Origin: an uncultured Bacteroides sp.
GTDB taxonomy: Bacteria > Bacteroidota > Bacteroidia > Bacteroidales > Bacteroidaceae
Length of the DNA stretch: 64,000 bases
Assembly (NCBI RefSeq): GCF_905207245.1
Contig: NZ_CAJLKP010000012.1
Coordinates: 41,645 to 105,644, forward strand
Direction: 5' to 3'
The translations under genes were made by a program, and so were the position numbers. Positions 36,772 to 46,900 of this stretch are shown in pieces (the stretch's first letter is position 1; the number at the start of each line of letters is the position of its first letter). The notes under the pieces were generated by a model. It made no database searches. It was not told the DNA's origin and saw nothing but the letters and a program-made list of their open reading frames with translations.

Positions 36772-37863
36772 CTACAATTTCAGAGTATAATTTAATCCTT
36801 TATCGGGAGCAACAATAAAGTTCGTTACTTCAAAATTCAGTTCTCCTCCCTTAACACCATTATCAAAGCCAACACGCACACTGTAACGTGTATGTGGTTT
36901 TAACGTCATATCACGGAAATAAACCAGAGAAGTATCATGCGCAGTCTTTTTCAATTTCAGAATCAAATCCGTAGTATTCATAATGGAAAGCGTTACCCCT
37001 TTTTCATTGCGACTGACTTCCTTTATCTCCACACACTTCTCAAAGAAAGGACGAAGCAAATCTTCACGACCAATCACCAGTTCGCGATAATAAGCGGCAG
37101 TACGGCGACTATTGAGTGCTTCGCGAATCCCCTCCGGAGAACGTTCTTTGGCAAAAACAAACGTCATAGTCCGGTGCTCGTCTTTAGAGAAATCATAATC
37201 TGTCTGGATGGGCTGGTGAATATCAGAAGTACCAATCATCGTCAGATTCTTATCCAGACACCACTGGATGGCCTCAGGCATGTAGAGAGGACCGTTTGCC
37301 ACCTCGATGCCGTGCATGCAACCGTCATTATAGAGTTGCGTATGTTCAGGCCACCACTTGGTGCTGTCTGGCTGCTGAGCTACCCAACCGGGATGATTCC
37401 AGAAGATGAAAGCCCCTTGCTTCTTCGCCTCATTAAATGCGTCTTTGTACTCTTTCTGTTCCAACGGGTTGGAGTCGGACAGGAAAATGGCATTGAAATG
37501 CCCCGGAGCCATAGAACGGGTAATCTCACTACCTCTGATTAAGAGTATCCCTAACTTTTCGGCTTGTTTTTGGCAGAGGTCGAATGAACGGTTATGGTCC
37601 GCCACGATGTCCTTCTTATGAGGGCGGTATTCGATGTGTTCCGTCAGGGATATGGCATCCAGGCCTTCACGATAGGCCTCATCTACTCGCACGGTAGGCC
37701 AGACCAAACCGTCCGAGAAAACACTATGCACATGGAAGTCACACTTCAAAGTGATATATCCATCCAAATCGGGTACCTGAATCTCATTGCGGCGTTGCGC
37801 CTGTGCAGTCATCAGGCATGTTACTAACAGAACTGCACTTACTAACATTCTCTTTGTTTTCAT
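36772..37863 (-). CDS. Secreted PHP-domain phosphoesterase (Sb-PDE-like)
   Basis: 363 residues with a signal peptide (…CLMTAQA-Q, about 22), so periplasmic. It has the PHP metal-binding motifs: CDFHVHSVFSDG (His44, His46), SLTEHIEYR, RGSEITR, WNHPGW and IGTSDIH, which together can bind a two- or three-metal centre. The C-terminal 90 residues form a small beta domain. PHP enzymes cleave phosphomono- or phosphodiesters; close relatives are named for the Sphingobium phosphodiesterase Sb-PDE. It lies 39 bp behind a SusD gene and is the only enzyme of that SusCD unit, suggesting that the imported ligand carries a phosphoester. The substrate is unknown. Confidence 0.85.
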   Translation of the reverse strand: MKTKRMLVSAVLLVTCLMTAQAQRRNEIQVPDLDGYITLKCDFHVHSVFSDGLVWPTVRVDEAYREGLDAISLTEHIEYRPHKKDIVADHNRSFDLCQKQAEKLGILLIRGSEITRSMAPGHFNAIFLSDSNPLEQKEYKDAFNEAKKQGAFIFWNHPGWVAQQPDSTKWWPEHTQLYNDGCMHGIEVANGPLYMPEAIQWCLDKNLTMIGTSDIHQPIQTDYDFSKDEHRTMTFVFAKERSPEGIREALNSRRTAAYYRELVIGREDLLRPFFEKCVEIKEVSRNEKGVTLSIMNTTDLILKLKKTAHDTSLVYFRDMTLKPHTRYSVRVGFDNGVKGGELNFEVTNFIVAPDKGLNYTLKL

Positions 37864-37902
37864 AATTGTCTTTTTTATTAGTTCATTCCTATCAATCTAT
37901 TT

Positions 37903-39687
37903 TCACCAACCCGGGTTCTGTGGCAGCAATGCCGGATTTATTTGAGTGGCTGTCAGAGGTATCGGTCGCAAATATTTCTTATCTTCCCATTTGCGACCTT
38001 GATTAAAACCAAACTCTATATACCCATGATCACCTTCGGACAGACGGTTGGTTTTACCAATAACCACATATTGCACACCTTTAATCTTATCTCCGGCAGG
38101 TGGTTCTTTATCTACCACGGCCACATCTTTTACACCATCGCCATTCAAGTCATAAGCCTCACCTTTCTGAGGAATGTAAATTCCCTGCCACTCTTTGTTA
38201 ATCAGGTCGCCTAATTTCCAACGCATGATGTCATCATAGCGTACCCCCTCGAAAGCCAGTTCTGCACCACGTTCACGACGCACTTCCAGAATCCATTTGT
38301 CCGTTGTCTGATTCTTGAAATAGGCAGCCACATAAGGATCATAAGCTTCAGGAATCTTACCGTTCACTCCGGCACGTTCGCGCAATGGTTTGATTGTAGT
38401 ATTCCATACCGCCTCGTCACATTCACCCAGTTCCGCTTTAGCCTCGGCATAATTCAGCAAAATTTCTGCATAGCGAAAGATGGGGATAGAGTTATTCGCT
38501 GTGGCCTTTCCCACATGCACATCATCATCTATCGCCCATTTGACAAGTTGATATCCAGTAGAGGTCATAGAGAAATTGGGAGCATCAGGTTTCACCGTAC
38601 CACTGATTTTCCGTTGATAAGAGGGAGAGATGACGGTCTGCATCAGGCGACAGTCACGGTTCTGGAATTCATCCATATATTGCATAGTAGTATAATCTGC
38701 ACGGTCAGTAAACCGACTGCCATCGCGCATCAGATACATATTCACAAAGGGACGCACCAACGACCAGTTTGCACCGAACGAGGCGGAAAACAGTTTCCAA
38801 GTGATGGAGTGCATGCGTAAATCTTTCTTAAAGGAGATTCCCCAGATTACTTCTGTCGCATTCAGATCTTCCGAAGTAAATAGAGAACGGTATTGTGTCT
38901 CCACATCTCCTGTAGTCACTAATTTATAAGGCCCCTTTGTCACCAATTCCTCTGACGCGGCAACAGAAGCTCGCAGGAATTTATTGGCTGAGCTTTGCAA
39001 TCCCAGTTCTGTATGATATTTACGATAGGTACCTTCAAAAAGGCAAATACGGGACTTGAGTGCCAGAGCCACCCATTTTGTAATCAGTGTGCTACTTTCT
39101 GTCAACGTCTTGTCTGTAGAACAATTGGTACAGGCAAAGTCAAGATCTTCCAGTATCTTATCCATCACGACTTCACGTTTGTCACGCGGTTTATAGAGTT
39201 CATCCCGATTGTCTACATCCAGCGTTGTTTCGTACCAGGGTACATCACCGAATGTCCTGACCATACCATAATAAAAATACGCACGCCAAAAGCGCCCTAC
39301 ACCTTCATTATGCAGATAAATGGCATCCGTCACCTTGCCTTTGGCATTGGGCAGATGATCGAGGAAGTAATTAATCTGGCGCAAATCACCCCAGTCACCT
39401 GTTCCCCAACCGCCTTGCTGGGTGTCGTCCCACGTATCACCGATAAGAAAAGTAGTAGACGAGCGCGTCGCGCAATAATCTGCATACTGGTCACCACCCC
39501 ACGCTATTGTTTCTTCGCTGGGCAGAAAACTCTGCAGGAAACCATTCGTATAAAGACGTAAGTCCGATTCCGACTCCAAAAATCCTTCGGAAGAGAAACT
39601 ATTCTCAGGCTCACAATTCAGAAAACTATCACAAGAGGTCAGCGCCAAAGCATACAGACCTATCAACCAATATTTTTTCATAATCAT
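37903..39687 (-). CDS. SusD-family lipoprotein of the PHP locus
   Basis: 594 residues (ATG at 39687, or 39681 two codons later). The lipobox LTSC places Cys near residue 19, followed by DSFLNCEPE. Helical SusD repeats and the RagB/SusD C-terminal signatures (FRYAEILLNYAEAKAELG; RRERGAELAFEG) are present and it ends LLPQNPGW. A short Asp-rich loop (DLNGDGVKD) near residue 528 resembles a calcium-binding loop and may be a local cation site. It lies 8 bp after its SusC and 39 bp before the PHP gene. Confidence 0.95.
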   Translation of the reverse strand: MIMKKYWLIGLYALALTSCDSFLNCEPENSFSSEGFLESESDLRLYTNGFLQSFLPSEETIAWGGDQYADYCATRSSTTFLIGDTWDDTQQGGWGTGDWGDLRQINYFLDHLPNAKGKVTDAIYLHNEGVGRFWRAYFYYGMVRTFGDVPWYETTLDVDNRDELYKPRDKREVVMDKILEDLDFACTNCSTDKTLTESSTLITKWVALALKSRICLFEGTYRKYHTELGLQSSANKFLRASVAASEELVTKGPYKLVTTGDVETQYRSLFTSEDLNATEVIWGISFKKDLRMHSITWKLFSASFGANWSLVRPFVNMYLMRDGSRFTDRADYTTMQYMDEFQNRDCRLMQTVISPSYQRKISGTVKPDAPNFSMTSTGYQLVKWAIDDDVHVGKATANNSIPIFRYAEILLNYAEAKAELGECDEAVWNTTIKPLRERAGVNGKIPEAYDPYVAAYFKNQTTDKWILEVRRERGAELAFEGVRYDDIMRWKLGDLINKEWQGIYIPQKGEAYDLNGDGVKDVAVVDKEPPAGDKIKGVQYVVIGKTNRLSEGDHGYIEFGFNQGRKWEDKKYLRPIPLTATQINPALLPQNPGW

Positions 39688-39695
39688 TTTATGTG

Positions 39696-42600
39696 CTAAA
39701 AGGTTACATTAATACCTATGGTATAGCTACTCAAAATAGGATAACCATATCCGTCCCCGTCAGTATTGGCAGTGGAACGGAAGTCCGCATCACCTGCACT
39801 GATGCCTTCGGGATCATACATCTTGGTATGCTTGGTCAGTGGAGTCCACGTCAGGAGATTTTCACCAGCAAGGTAAATTTTCAAATCCTGTAGATGTAGC
39901 TTCTCACAGAACTTTTTCTTGAAAGTATAATCTATCTGAAGATTTTTCAGACGGACATAAGCCACATTCTGCAAGTAACGGTCATTAGCCTGAATACCCA
40001 ACGCTTTGGTAGATCCATTGGCCAGATAACCGCGATAGCGAGGCCAGTAAGCATCCGTGTTCTGATTTTCTTCTGTCCAGACATTGTCTCCGATATGTTC
40101 TTTCAGCATATAACTGTAAGGGCGGTCATATTGTCCCCAGAAGAAAGCCGACTCACGGTGAGGATACCAGTTACGCTTGGCAACACCCTGAAAAAAGGCA
40201 CTGATGCCGATACCATTCCAGTTGGCAGACAGATGAAGGCCGAATTGGTAGCGGGGCGTAGTATTGCCGATGACTTTCAAATCACCGTGGTCATCCAGCG
40301 TGTTCTGTCCGTTATCCACCGTACCGCTTTTATCAAGATCAGCAAACTTCAGGTCACCCGGTTTCAGGATATTTGTTGCAGAGACTTTCAGTTTAGACTG
40401 ATCGGCATGGGCATCAATTTCAGCCTGATCTTTAAACAGTCCTTCGATATGGTATCCCCAAACAGTACCGATTTCCTGTCCCTCATAATAAGTGGAAAGT
40501 AACTTCGTAGGATTGTTGAACTTGGTAACCCATGTGCGGCTATCCCACATCATTGCTTTTACACTATAATTAAACGGTTTGTCAGCCAGCGTAAAGTTAT
40601 CACGCCACATAACTGAAAGTTCCCAGCCTTTGGTTTTCATCTCCGCATTGTTACCCTTAGGCGTTGCGGCGCCCAGTACGGCAGGCAAAGTGGGGCCTAC
40701 TGTATACATATCCGTCGTATAGCGTTGGTAATAATCAAAAACCATAGACAAACGGTTTGAGAACATATCTATATCCAACCCAATGTCATACGTTTTCGAT
40801 TTCTCCCACGTCAGACTATTGGGAACAATGTTCGGAGCTGTGGCATACGTCTGCAAAGCATCTCCCAGAATAACAGAGGTTTTCTTAATGGGTACTGTGG
40901 AAAGATAAAGATAAGGGCTGACATTACCATTCCCCAAACTACCGATAGAAGCACGGATTTTCAAATTATCCAGCCAGTTACGGGTAGACTCCATAAAAGG
41001 CTCTTCAGAAATGCGCCAGCCCAGCGATCCGGAAGGAAAGAAACCCCATTGTTGATTATCCGGAAATTTGGACGAAGCGTCATACCGCCCACTTACTTCG
41101 GCCAGATAGCGGCTCTTATAGTTATAATTCACCCGATAGAGAAAGCCTACGTAAGCCCATTCATTTCCACCTTGCCCCGTTGTATAGTAGTCGCCATCCA
41201 TCAAAGCAAAACTTGGCTTGGTGGCACTAATTAAACCACGGCGGTAAGTCTGAATTGTTTTATAATCCTGATGTTCAAGGTTCCACCCCAGAAGTACATT
41301 CAGATAATGGCTTGAATTGGAAAATTTAGGGATATAATTACCAGTGACATTACTTGAAATATATTCCTTATTATAATCCATATTCTCCAGAGAACTGAAG
41401 GTGTTACGGGTTCCCATAATCTCCGGTCCCGTATAATAATTATACTGGTTTTCAGCTCTCAACCGAGTTGACTTACTACTATAATAAGTGAAATCTCCCT
41501 TAAAAATCAATTGTTCTTTAATAGGTGTATATGTCAGGGTCATCGTATTGCGTACGTCCAGTTTATTATCTTTCTGCCAGGAAGTTCCTTCCACAAATCC
41601 TGCCCAGCCCACATATACGGCCGCTTCTGTCCATGTACCGTCAGGGTTCTTCTCCATTGTCATCGGATACCCCTGATGTTGTAATTGGCGGGCTATATTC
41701 TGCCGGTCGTACATCACCATTGGCTGATGGGAACGGAAAATCATGACATCCGTATTATTCTCCAGTAAAAGAGAGTTGTTGATTTGTATCTCTCCTTTTG
41801 AACGGATATTATATTGCGTATACTTTTCATCACCGGCAGAGTAAATGCCATCCTGATTATAGTAACGCCCGGATACATAATAACGGGCACGCTCATTGCC
41901 ACCACTGATGCTGACGTTATGTTCCGTAGAATAATTATGGTCTTTATAAATGATATCCAGCCAGTTTGTATTGCCGAAGTATTCATATTCCCCCTTATCA
42001 TTGACACGCACTTTATCCAGTGAAGGGTCTGCATCATGCCGTACCAGTTCGTTATACCAATCCGTAGAATACTTGAACACATTGTTAATACCTCCCGGAG
42101 GCGCCTCCTGTCCTTCCAGATAAGCTGTATACCAGCCATTGGTCCATTGCAGACCATTGCTGACAATGCCATCCTCAGTCTTCACCGTGCGTTGGTGCAT
42201 GGAAAAGCTTCCGTTATAGTTGACTTTGGTCTTTCCGGCAGAAGCATTTCTGGTAGTCACCAGTATCACGCCAAAAGCACCACGAGCACCATAGATAGCT
42301 GCCGAAGAGGCGTCTTTCAGTACGGATACGCTTTCCACATCTGCAGGATTCACCGAGTTCAAGTCACCTTCCACTCCGTTTATCAGGACCAGTGCACTAC
42401 CACCTGCACCGATACTTCCCGTACCACGAAGATTAATGGACGGAGTGCGCGAAGGCTTACCATCACTAAACGTGATGTTCAATCCCGGCACCATTCCCTG
42501 CAATGAACGGGAAATGTTACTATTGCTGCGTTCTGCAATCTGCTTGCTGTCTATCTGGTCCACAGCACCCACCAGATTTACTTTCTTTGCCGTACCGTAG

Positions 42601-42959
42601 CCCACAACTACCACTTCCTGCAACTGTTGCGCATCTTCCTGAAGCACAATCTGCAATGGTTTGTCGTCTGTGACTACCACTTCCCTGTCCGTAAAGCCGA
42701 TGTAGCTTAACAACAATTTTTTCCCTTTTTCTACTTCCAGGACAAAGTGTCCGTTGCCATCGGTCACCGTGCCCAGTTTCCCGTCTTTGATTCTCACTGT
42801 CACGCCCGCCAGTGGTTCTCCTGTAGCATCTTTTACAATACCTTTCAGTGGAACAAGATTGGCAGCAAACGCTATACCTCCTCCCAAAACGAAGGCGAGA
42901 GCGACAACCAGTCGCCTACTTGCCAAACTCCACTCTAAAAAACATCTTTTCACTTTCAT
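39696..42959 (-). CDS. SusC-family TonB-dependent transporter of the PHP locus
   Basis: 1087 residues with an N-terminal signal sequence ending near AFAA (about 33). A CarboxypepD_reg-like domain (LKGIVKDATGEPLAG) precedes the plug (QEVVVVGYGTAKK; LKDASSAAIYGARGAFGV) and the barrel. There is no STN domain, which matters because the neighbouring divergent regulator is an ECF sigma factor: the usual SusC-STN/anti-sigma relay cannot operate with this protein as seen. It forms a transporter pair with the SusD 8 bp downstream. Confidence 0.96.
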   Translation of the reverse strand: MKVKRCFLEWSLASRRLVVALAFVLGGGIAFAANLVPLKGIVKDATGEPLAGVTVRIKDGKLGTVTDGNGHFVLEVEKGKKLLLSYIGFTDREVVVTDDKPLQIVLQEDAQQLQEVVVVGYGTAKKVNLVGAVDQIDSKQIAERSNSNISRSLQGMVPGLNITFSDGKPSRTPSINLRGTGSIGAGGSALVLINGVEGDLNSVNPADVESVSVLKDASSAAIYGARGAFGVILVTTRNASAGKTKVNYNGSFSMHQRTVKTEDGIVSNGLQWTNGWYTAYLEGQEAPPGGINNVFKYSTDWYNELVRHDADPSLDKVRVNDKGEYEYFGNTNWLDIIYKDHNYSTEHNVSISGGNERARYYVSGRYYNQDGIYSAGDEKYTQYNIRSKGEIQINNSLLLENNTDVMIFRSHQPMVMYDRQNIARQLQHQGYPMTMEKNPDGTWTEAAVYVGWAGFVEGTSWQKDNKLDVRNTMTLTYTPIKEQLIFKGDFTYYSSKSTRLRAENQYNYYTGPEIMGTRNTFSSLENMDYNKEYISSNVTGNYIPKFSNSSHYLNVLLGWNLEHQDYKTIQTYRRGLISATKPSFALMDGDYYTTGQGGNEWAYVGFLYRVNYNYKSRYLAEVSGRYDASSKFPDNQQWGFFPSGSLGWRISEEPFMESTRNWLDNLKIRASIGSLGNGNVSPYLYLSTVPIKKTSVILGDALQTYATAPNIVPNSLTWEKSKTYDIGLDIDMFSNRLSMVFDYYQRYTTDMYTVGPTLPAVLGAATPKGNNAEMKTKGWELSVMWRDNFTLADKPFNYSVKAMMWDSRTWVTKFNNPTKLLSTYYEGQEIGTVWGYHIEGLFKDQAEIDAHADQSKLKVSATNILKPGDLKFADLDKSGTVDNGQNTLDDHGDLKVIGNTTPRYQFGLHLSANWNGIGISAFFQGVAKRNWYPHRESAFFWGQYDRPYSYMLKEHIGDNVWTEENQNTDAYWPRYRGYLANGSTKALGIQANDRYLQNVAYVRLKNLQIDYTFKKKFCEKLHLQDLKIYLAGENLLTWTPLTKHTKMYDPEGISAGDADFRSTANTDGDGYGYPILSSYTIGINVTF

Positions 42960-43002
42960 GTCGATTCATTTGATAAATTAAATCAAGTTTCCTTTCGGGA
43001 TG

Positions 43003-43010
43003 CAAAGATG
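43003..43010 (-). promoter_or_regulatory. Possible -7 box before the PHP-locus SusC
   Basis: The minus strand reads CATCTTTG, one base off TAnnTTTG, 43 nt before the SusC ATG. An 8-bp palindrome CCTGCAGG lies just upstream (43013-43020). An ECF-dependent promoter need not match the housekeeping consensus. Confidence 0.3.
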
Positions 43011-43079
43011 AAGCCTGCAGGTTTCAGAAATGCTACAAGAAAGTGAAGTTAGGATTTCAGTTAAATGATGTGCCGATAG

Positions 43080-43109
43080 TTGTAAAATAGCAAGAAAGCT
43101 TTACCTTTG
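43080..43109 (+). promoter_or_regulatory. Promoter of the ECF sigma gene
   Basis: TTG at 43080-43082, then 19 nt, then TACCTTTG at 43102-43109: a standard Bacteroides -33/-7 arrangement. It places the transcription start just before the ATG at 43140 and rules out an upstream TTG codon at 43107 as translation start. Confidence 0.75.
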
Positions 43110-43139
43110 TCCCCCGGCACTACTAACCGACTAAACACC

Positions 43140-43679
43140 ATGACCGAACAAGAAGTCAGAAGATATTTACGGAAAATGAGCGAGCAGGATTCACAGACTG
43201 CTTTCCGCGATTTCTATGACATGACGTATGACCGTCTGTTCCGCATTGCTTACTACTATACTCATCATGAAGAATGGTCACAAGAAATCGTACTCGATGT
43301 ATTCCTGAAACTTTGGGAACACCGCAAACAATTGTTAGATATCACCAATATCGAGGACTATTGTTTCATTCTTGTTAAAAACGCTTCGCTAAACTACATC
43401 GAAAAAGAAGAGCGACGCCCCACTTTATCTGCCGGTGCACTGCAAGAACCGACTGACCAGGCCGTATCTCCCGAAGATACCCTCATCAGTGAAGAACTCT
43501 TCGCCCGTTATGTAAAAGCCCTCGACCGGTTGCCGGAACGCTGCCGGGAAGTTTTTATCCGTATTCGTGAGGAAAAACAAACCTATGTGCAAGTAGCGGA
43601 AGAATTCGGTATCAGTACAAAGACAGTGGATGCGCAGTTGCAGAAGGCTACGATACGGCTGAAAGAAATGCTATTATAG
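43140..43679 (+). CDS. ECF-type RNA polymerase sigma factor
   Basis: 179 residues from the ATG at 43140. Region 2 (about 15-75; FYDMTYDRLFRIAYYYT, LDVFLKLWEH) and region 4 (about 120-175; LDRLPERCREVF, VAEEFGISTKTVDAQLQKA) are both present, as in short sigma-70 ECF factors of Bacteroides. It is divergent from the SusC/SusD/PHP unit with about 180 bp between the start codons, which makes that unit its likely target. No FecR-type anti-sigma gene follows: the next 240 bp hold no convincing gene and then an HTCS begins. Control may therefore be at the level of its own transcription, or by an anti-sigma factor elsewhere. Confidence 0.92.
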   Translation: MTEQEVRRYLRKMSEQDSQTAFRDFYDMTYDRLFRIAYYYTHHEEWSQEIVLDVFLKLWEHRKQLLDITNIEDYCFILVKNASLNYIEKEERRPTLSAGALQEPTDQAVSPEDTLISEELFARYVKALDRLPERCREVFIRIREEKQTYVQVAEEFGISTKTVDAQLQKATIRLKEMLL

Positions 43680-43753
43680 GTTTCTCACACACATAAATGA
43701 TAAAATTTACAGGTATATGTACGATTATTCATGGAGCTCTATCTCCGATTGCC

Positions 43754-43761
43754 TACCTTTG
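43754..43761 (+). promoter_or_regulatory. Putative -7 box for the second HTCS
   Basis: TACCTTTG, a full TAnnTTTG match, 159 nt before the proposed HTCS ATG at 43921. The -33 region is weak. It implies a long untranslated leader. Confidence 0.4.
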
Positions 43762-43920
43762 CCGACGAGCAATAGGACATTTGACTTACGAGCAACCTCA
43801 AATCGAAGAAAAGCTTAAATATAAAATTAAGTATTAGCAGGTAAAAGATTGTTTTCTTTTTATTATTATGATTTTCTAATTATTTTTGTTAACCATTTAG
43901 CTATAATCTTTGGAATCTAT

Positions 43921-46900
43921 ATGAGACGCAGAACTTTATTAATTATCGTTTTATTAACTGCTATTGTAGCCAACGCCTTCAGTGAAATAGAGCTTCGTTC
44001 TAAGATAATGAGAACGACGGACGGGTTGCCCAGCAACTCTATCCGCAATATATATCAGGACAGCAAAGGTTTCTTATGGTTAGGCACGCTCAATGGCTTA
44101 AGTCGTTACGACGGCAACTCTTTCCTGAATTTTCAGCCGGAAACCAATAAGCATGACCAGATATCACTGGCAGACAATCGCATTTATAAAGTTATGGAAG
44201 ACCAAAATGGCTTCCTCTGGATAAGAACGGTGGCGGAATTATATAGTTGCTATGACCTGCACAGAGCCCGTTTCGTTGATTTCACCGGAAACGGAGAATA
44301 TAAACAAAACTATTCCAATGCATTTGTAGCATCAAATGGAGATGTATGGTTGTCTCACCCGGAAAATGGAGCACGCCAGGTGATAATTCAAAATGACCGG
44401 AAAATAACCTCCGTCGAATTTAAAACAGAGCATGGTAATCTGCCGGACAACCGAGTGCAGTTCATGCGGGAAGACGCTTCCGGCCGGATATGGATCGGTA
44501 CTCAACGCGGACTATCTTACGTTACCAGAGGAGATTTCAAAATAGTAGACCGGAAATATAATTTCATGCGATCAATATCATATGAACAGGATATGTATTT
44601 CCTTACTAACGAGGGCGATATATATCATTATAATTCTACTTCCGGAAAACTCACCCGGTCAGCCTCCCTTCCCAACGGAAAGAAGATGGCATTCACTGGA
44701 AATTTCGCACTAAAAAACAAATGGGTTCTAATGACATCTGCAGGTGTCTATGACTATGACTTCAATACGCATCAAGTGACCTCAAATTCCCAATTGAATT
44801 TTAAAAATGGAAATGTATTTCGTGATAATCATGGAGACTATTGGATATACAATCATTCAGGAAAAGTTCGCTATATCCTTGTAAAAACAGGAGAAATGAG
44901 AGAACTTCAATTAATACCTGAAGACCGATTAAGCTATATTGACTTTGAACGCTACCATGTCGTTCATGACTCCCGCGGGATAATCTGGATTTCAACTTAC
45001 GGTAATGGGCTGTTTGCCTACAAACCATCTGAAAATGAACTGGAGCATTTTGTTTCCGATGCAAAGGACTCTCCGATTAGTTCTGATTTTCTACAATATG
45101 TAATGGAAGACAAAGCCGGAGCTATCTGGGTTAGTTCCGAACATTCCGGTTTATCTCGTATTGCAATATCCAATGAAGGCATCACTCGCTTCTATCCGGA
45201 ATCCAGCGAACTCTTCGACCGTTCAAACAACATTCGGATGTTAACCCGAATGGAGAATGGAGATATATGGATAGGAACCCGTAAAGGAGGATTGTATAAT
45301 TATGATATTCATCTGAATCCTAAAACCAGCAATCAGTACTTCCAATCCAATGTATATGTGATTGCAAAAGACAGTCTGGGACAACTATGGATGGGAACTC
45401 GCGGACAAGGATTAAAGATAGGAAATACATGGTATAAAAATGTTGCATCCGATCCTTCGACATTGGCTCACAATCACATATTCTCTATCTATTGCGATAG
45501 TAAAGACCGTATGTGGGTAGGAACATTCGGAGGAGGACTGGCCTTAGCTGAACCAACCCCGGATGGGAAGTATAAATTCCGCCATTTTCTTCAGCAAAAG
45601 CATGGTTTAAGAATGGTGAGAAATATGATAGAAGATGAAAACGGAATGATTTGGACAGGAACCAGTGAGGGTATTTGTGTTTTTCATCCGGATTCATTAA
45701 TTGCCAATATAGACAATTATCATTTATTCAATAATGTAAATGGAAAATTCTGTTCTAATGAAATCAGATGCTTATTTCGTGACAGCAAAGGCAGGATATG
45801 GGTAGGAACTTCAGGAGCAGGATTGAACCTTTGCAAACCAACGGATAACTACAACTCGCTGGAGTATAAACACTACAGTACTTCAGATGGTTTAGTTAAC
45901 AATGTCGTATTAGCCATGTTGGAAGATGCTCTCGGACGATTATGGATTGCCACAGAATATGGTATTTCCAAATTTAACCCGGAAAATGATTCCTTTGAGA
46001 ATTATTTCTTTTCTTCTTATACATTAGGGAATGTTTATAATGACAACAGCGCCTGTATAGGTGCAGATGGAAAACTTCTTTTCGGTACAAACTATGGATT
46101 AACGGTGATAGATCCCATGAAAATACCAAGCAATGAAGTTTTTTCTCCTGTCGTTTTTACCAACTTATACATCAATGGTATTCAGATGAGTCCAGAAATG
46201 GCCGACTCGCCTTTAAAGACACAATCTTTAGCATACTCGGATAAAATCACATTAAAATATTTCCAGAACTCTTTCATTCTCGATTTTTCAACTTTCGATT
46301 ACTCTGATAACAGTCAGACAAAATATCGATACTGGTTAGAAAACTACGATAAAGGATGGAGCGACCCTTCTCCTTTAAGTTTTGCCGCTTATAAATATCT
46401 CAATCCAGGCACATATATATTGCACGTAAAATCTTGCAATGGTGCAGGGATATGGAACAAAGATGAAACGACTTTAAAAATAGTTATTGTCCCCCCATTC
46501 TGGAAAAGCAGTTGGGCCATGCTGGGATACACCATACTGTTAATAATAGTTTTATATTTTGCATATCGCATTGCCAACAATTTTAATAGCCTGCGTAACC
46601 GTATCAATGTAGAAAAACAACTGACAGAATATAAGTTAGTCTTCTTCACAAACATCTCTCATGAATTCCGTACTCCTCTTACCTTGATTCAAGGAGCATT
46701 GGAGAAAATACAGCGCATTGGCAACGTTCCGCGTGAATTAACATCTCCATTACAAACCATGAATAAGAATACTCAACGTATGTTGAGACTTATCAATCAA
46801 TTGCTGGAATTCAGAAAAATGCAGAATAACAAGTTGGCACTTTCTTTAGAGGAAACGGATGTGATCGCTTTCCTCTATGAAATATTTCTGAGTTTCAAGG

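Noticed and set aside
39696..42959. Possibility that this SusC is a FecA-like receptor signalling to the ECF sigma factor
   Set aside because: The N-terminus contains only a CarboxypepD_reg-like domain after the signal sequence; no STN domain is seen.
43697..43837. A 46-codon open frame between the ECF sigma gene and the HTCS, which could have been a lost anti-sigma or small protein gene
   Set aside because: It overlaps the putative HTCS promoter, shows no signal peptide, domain or FecR similarity, and its length is within chance for this AT-rich DNA.
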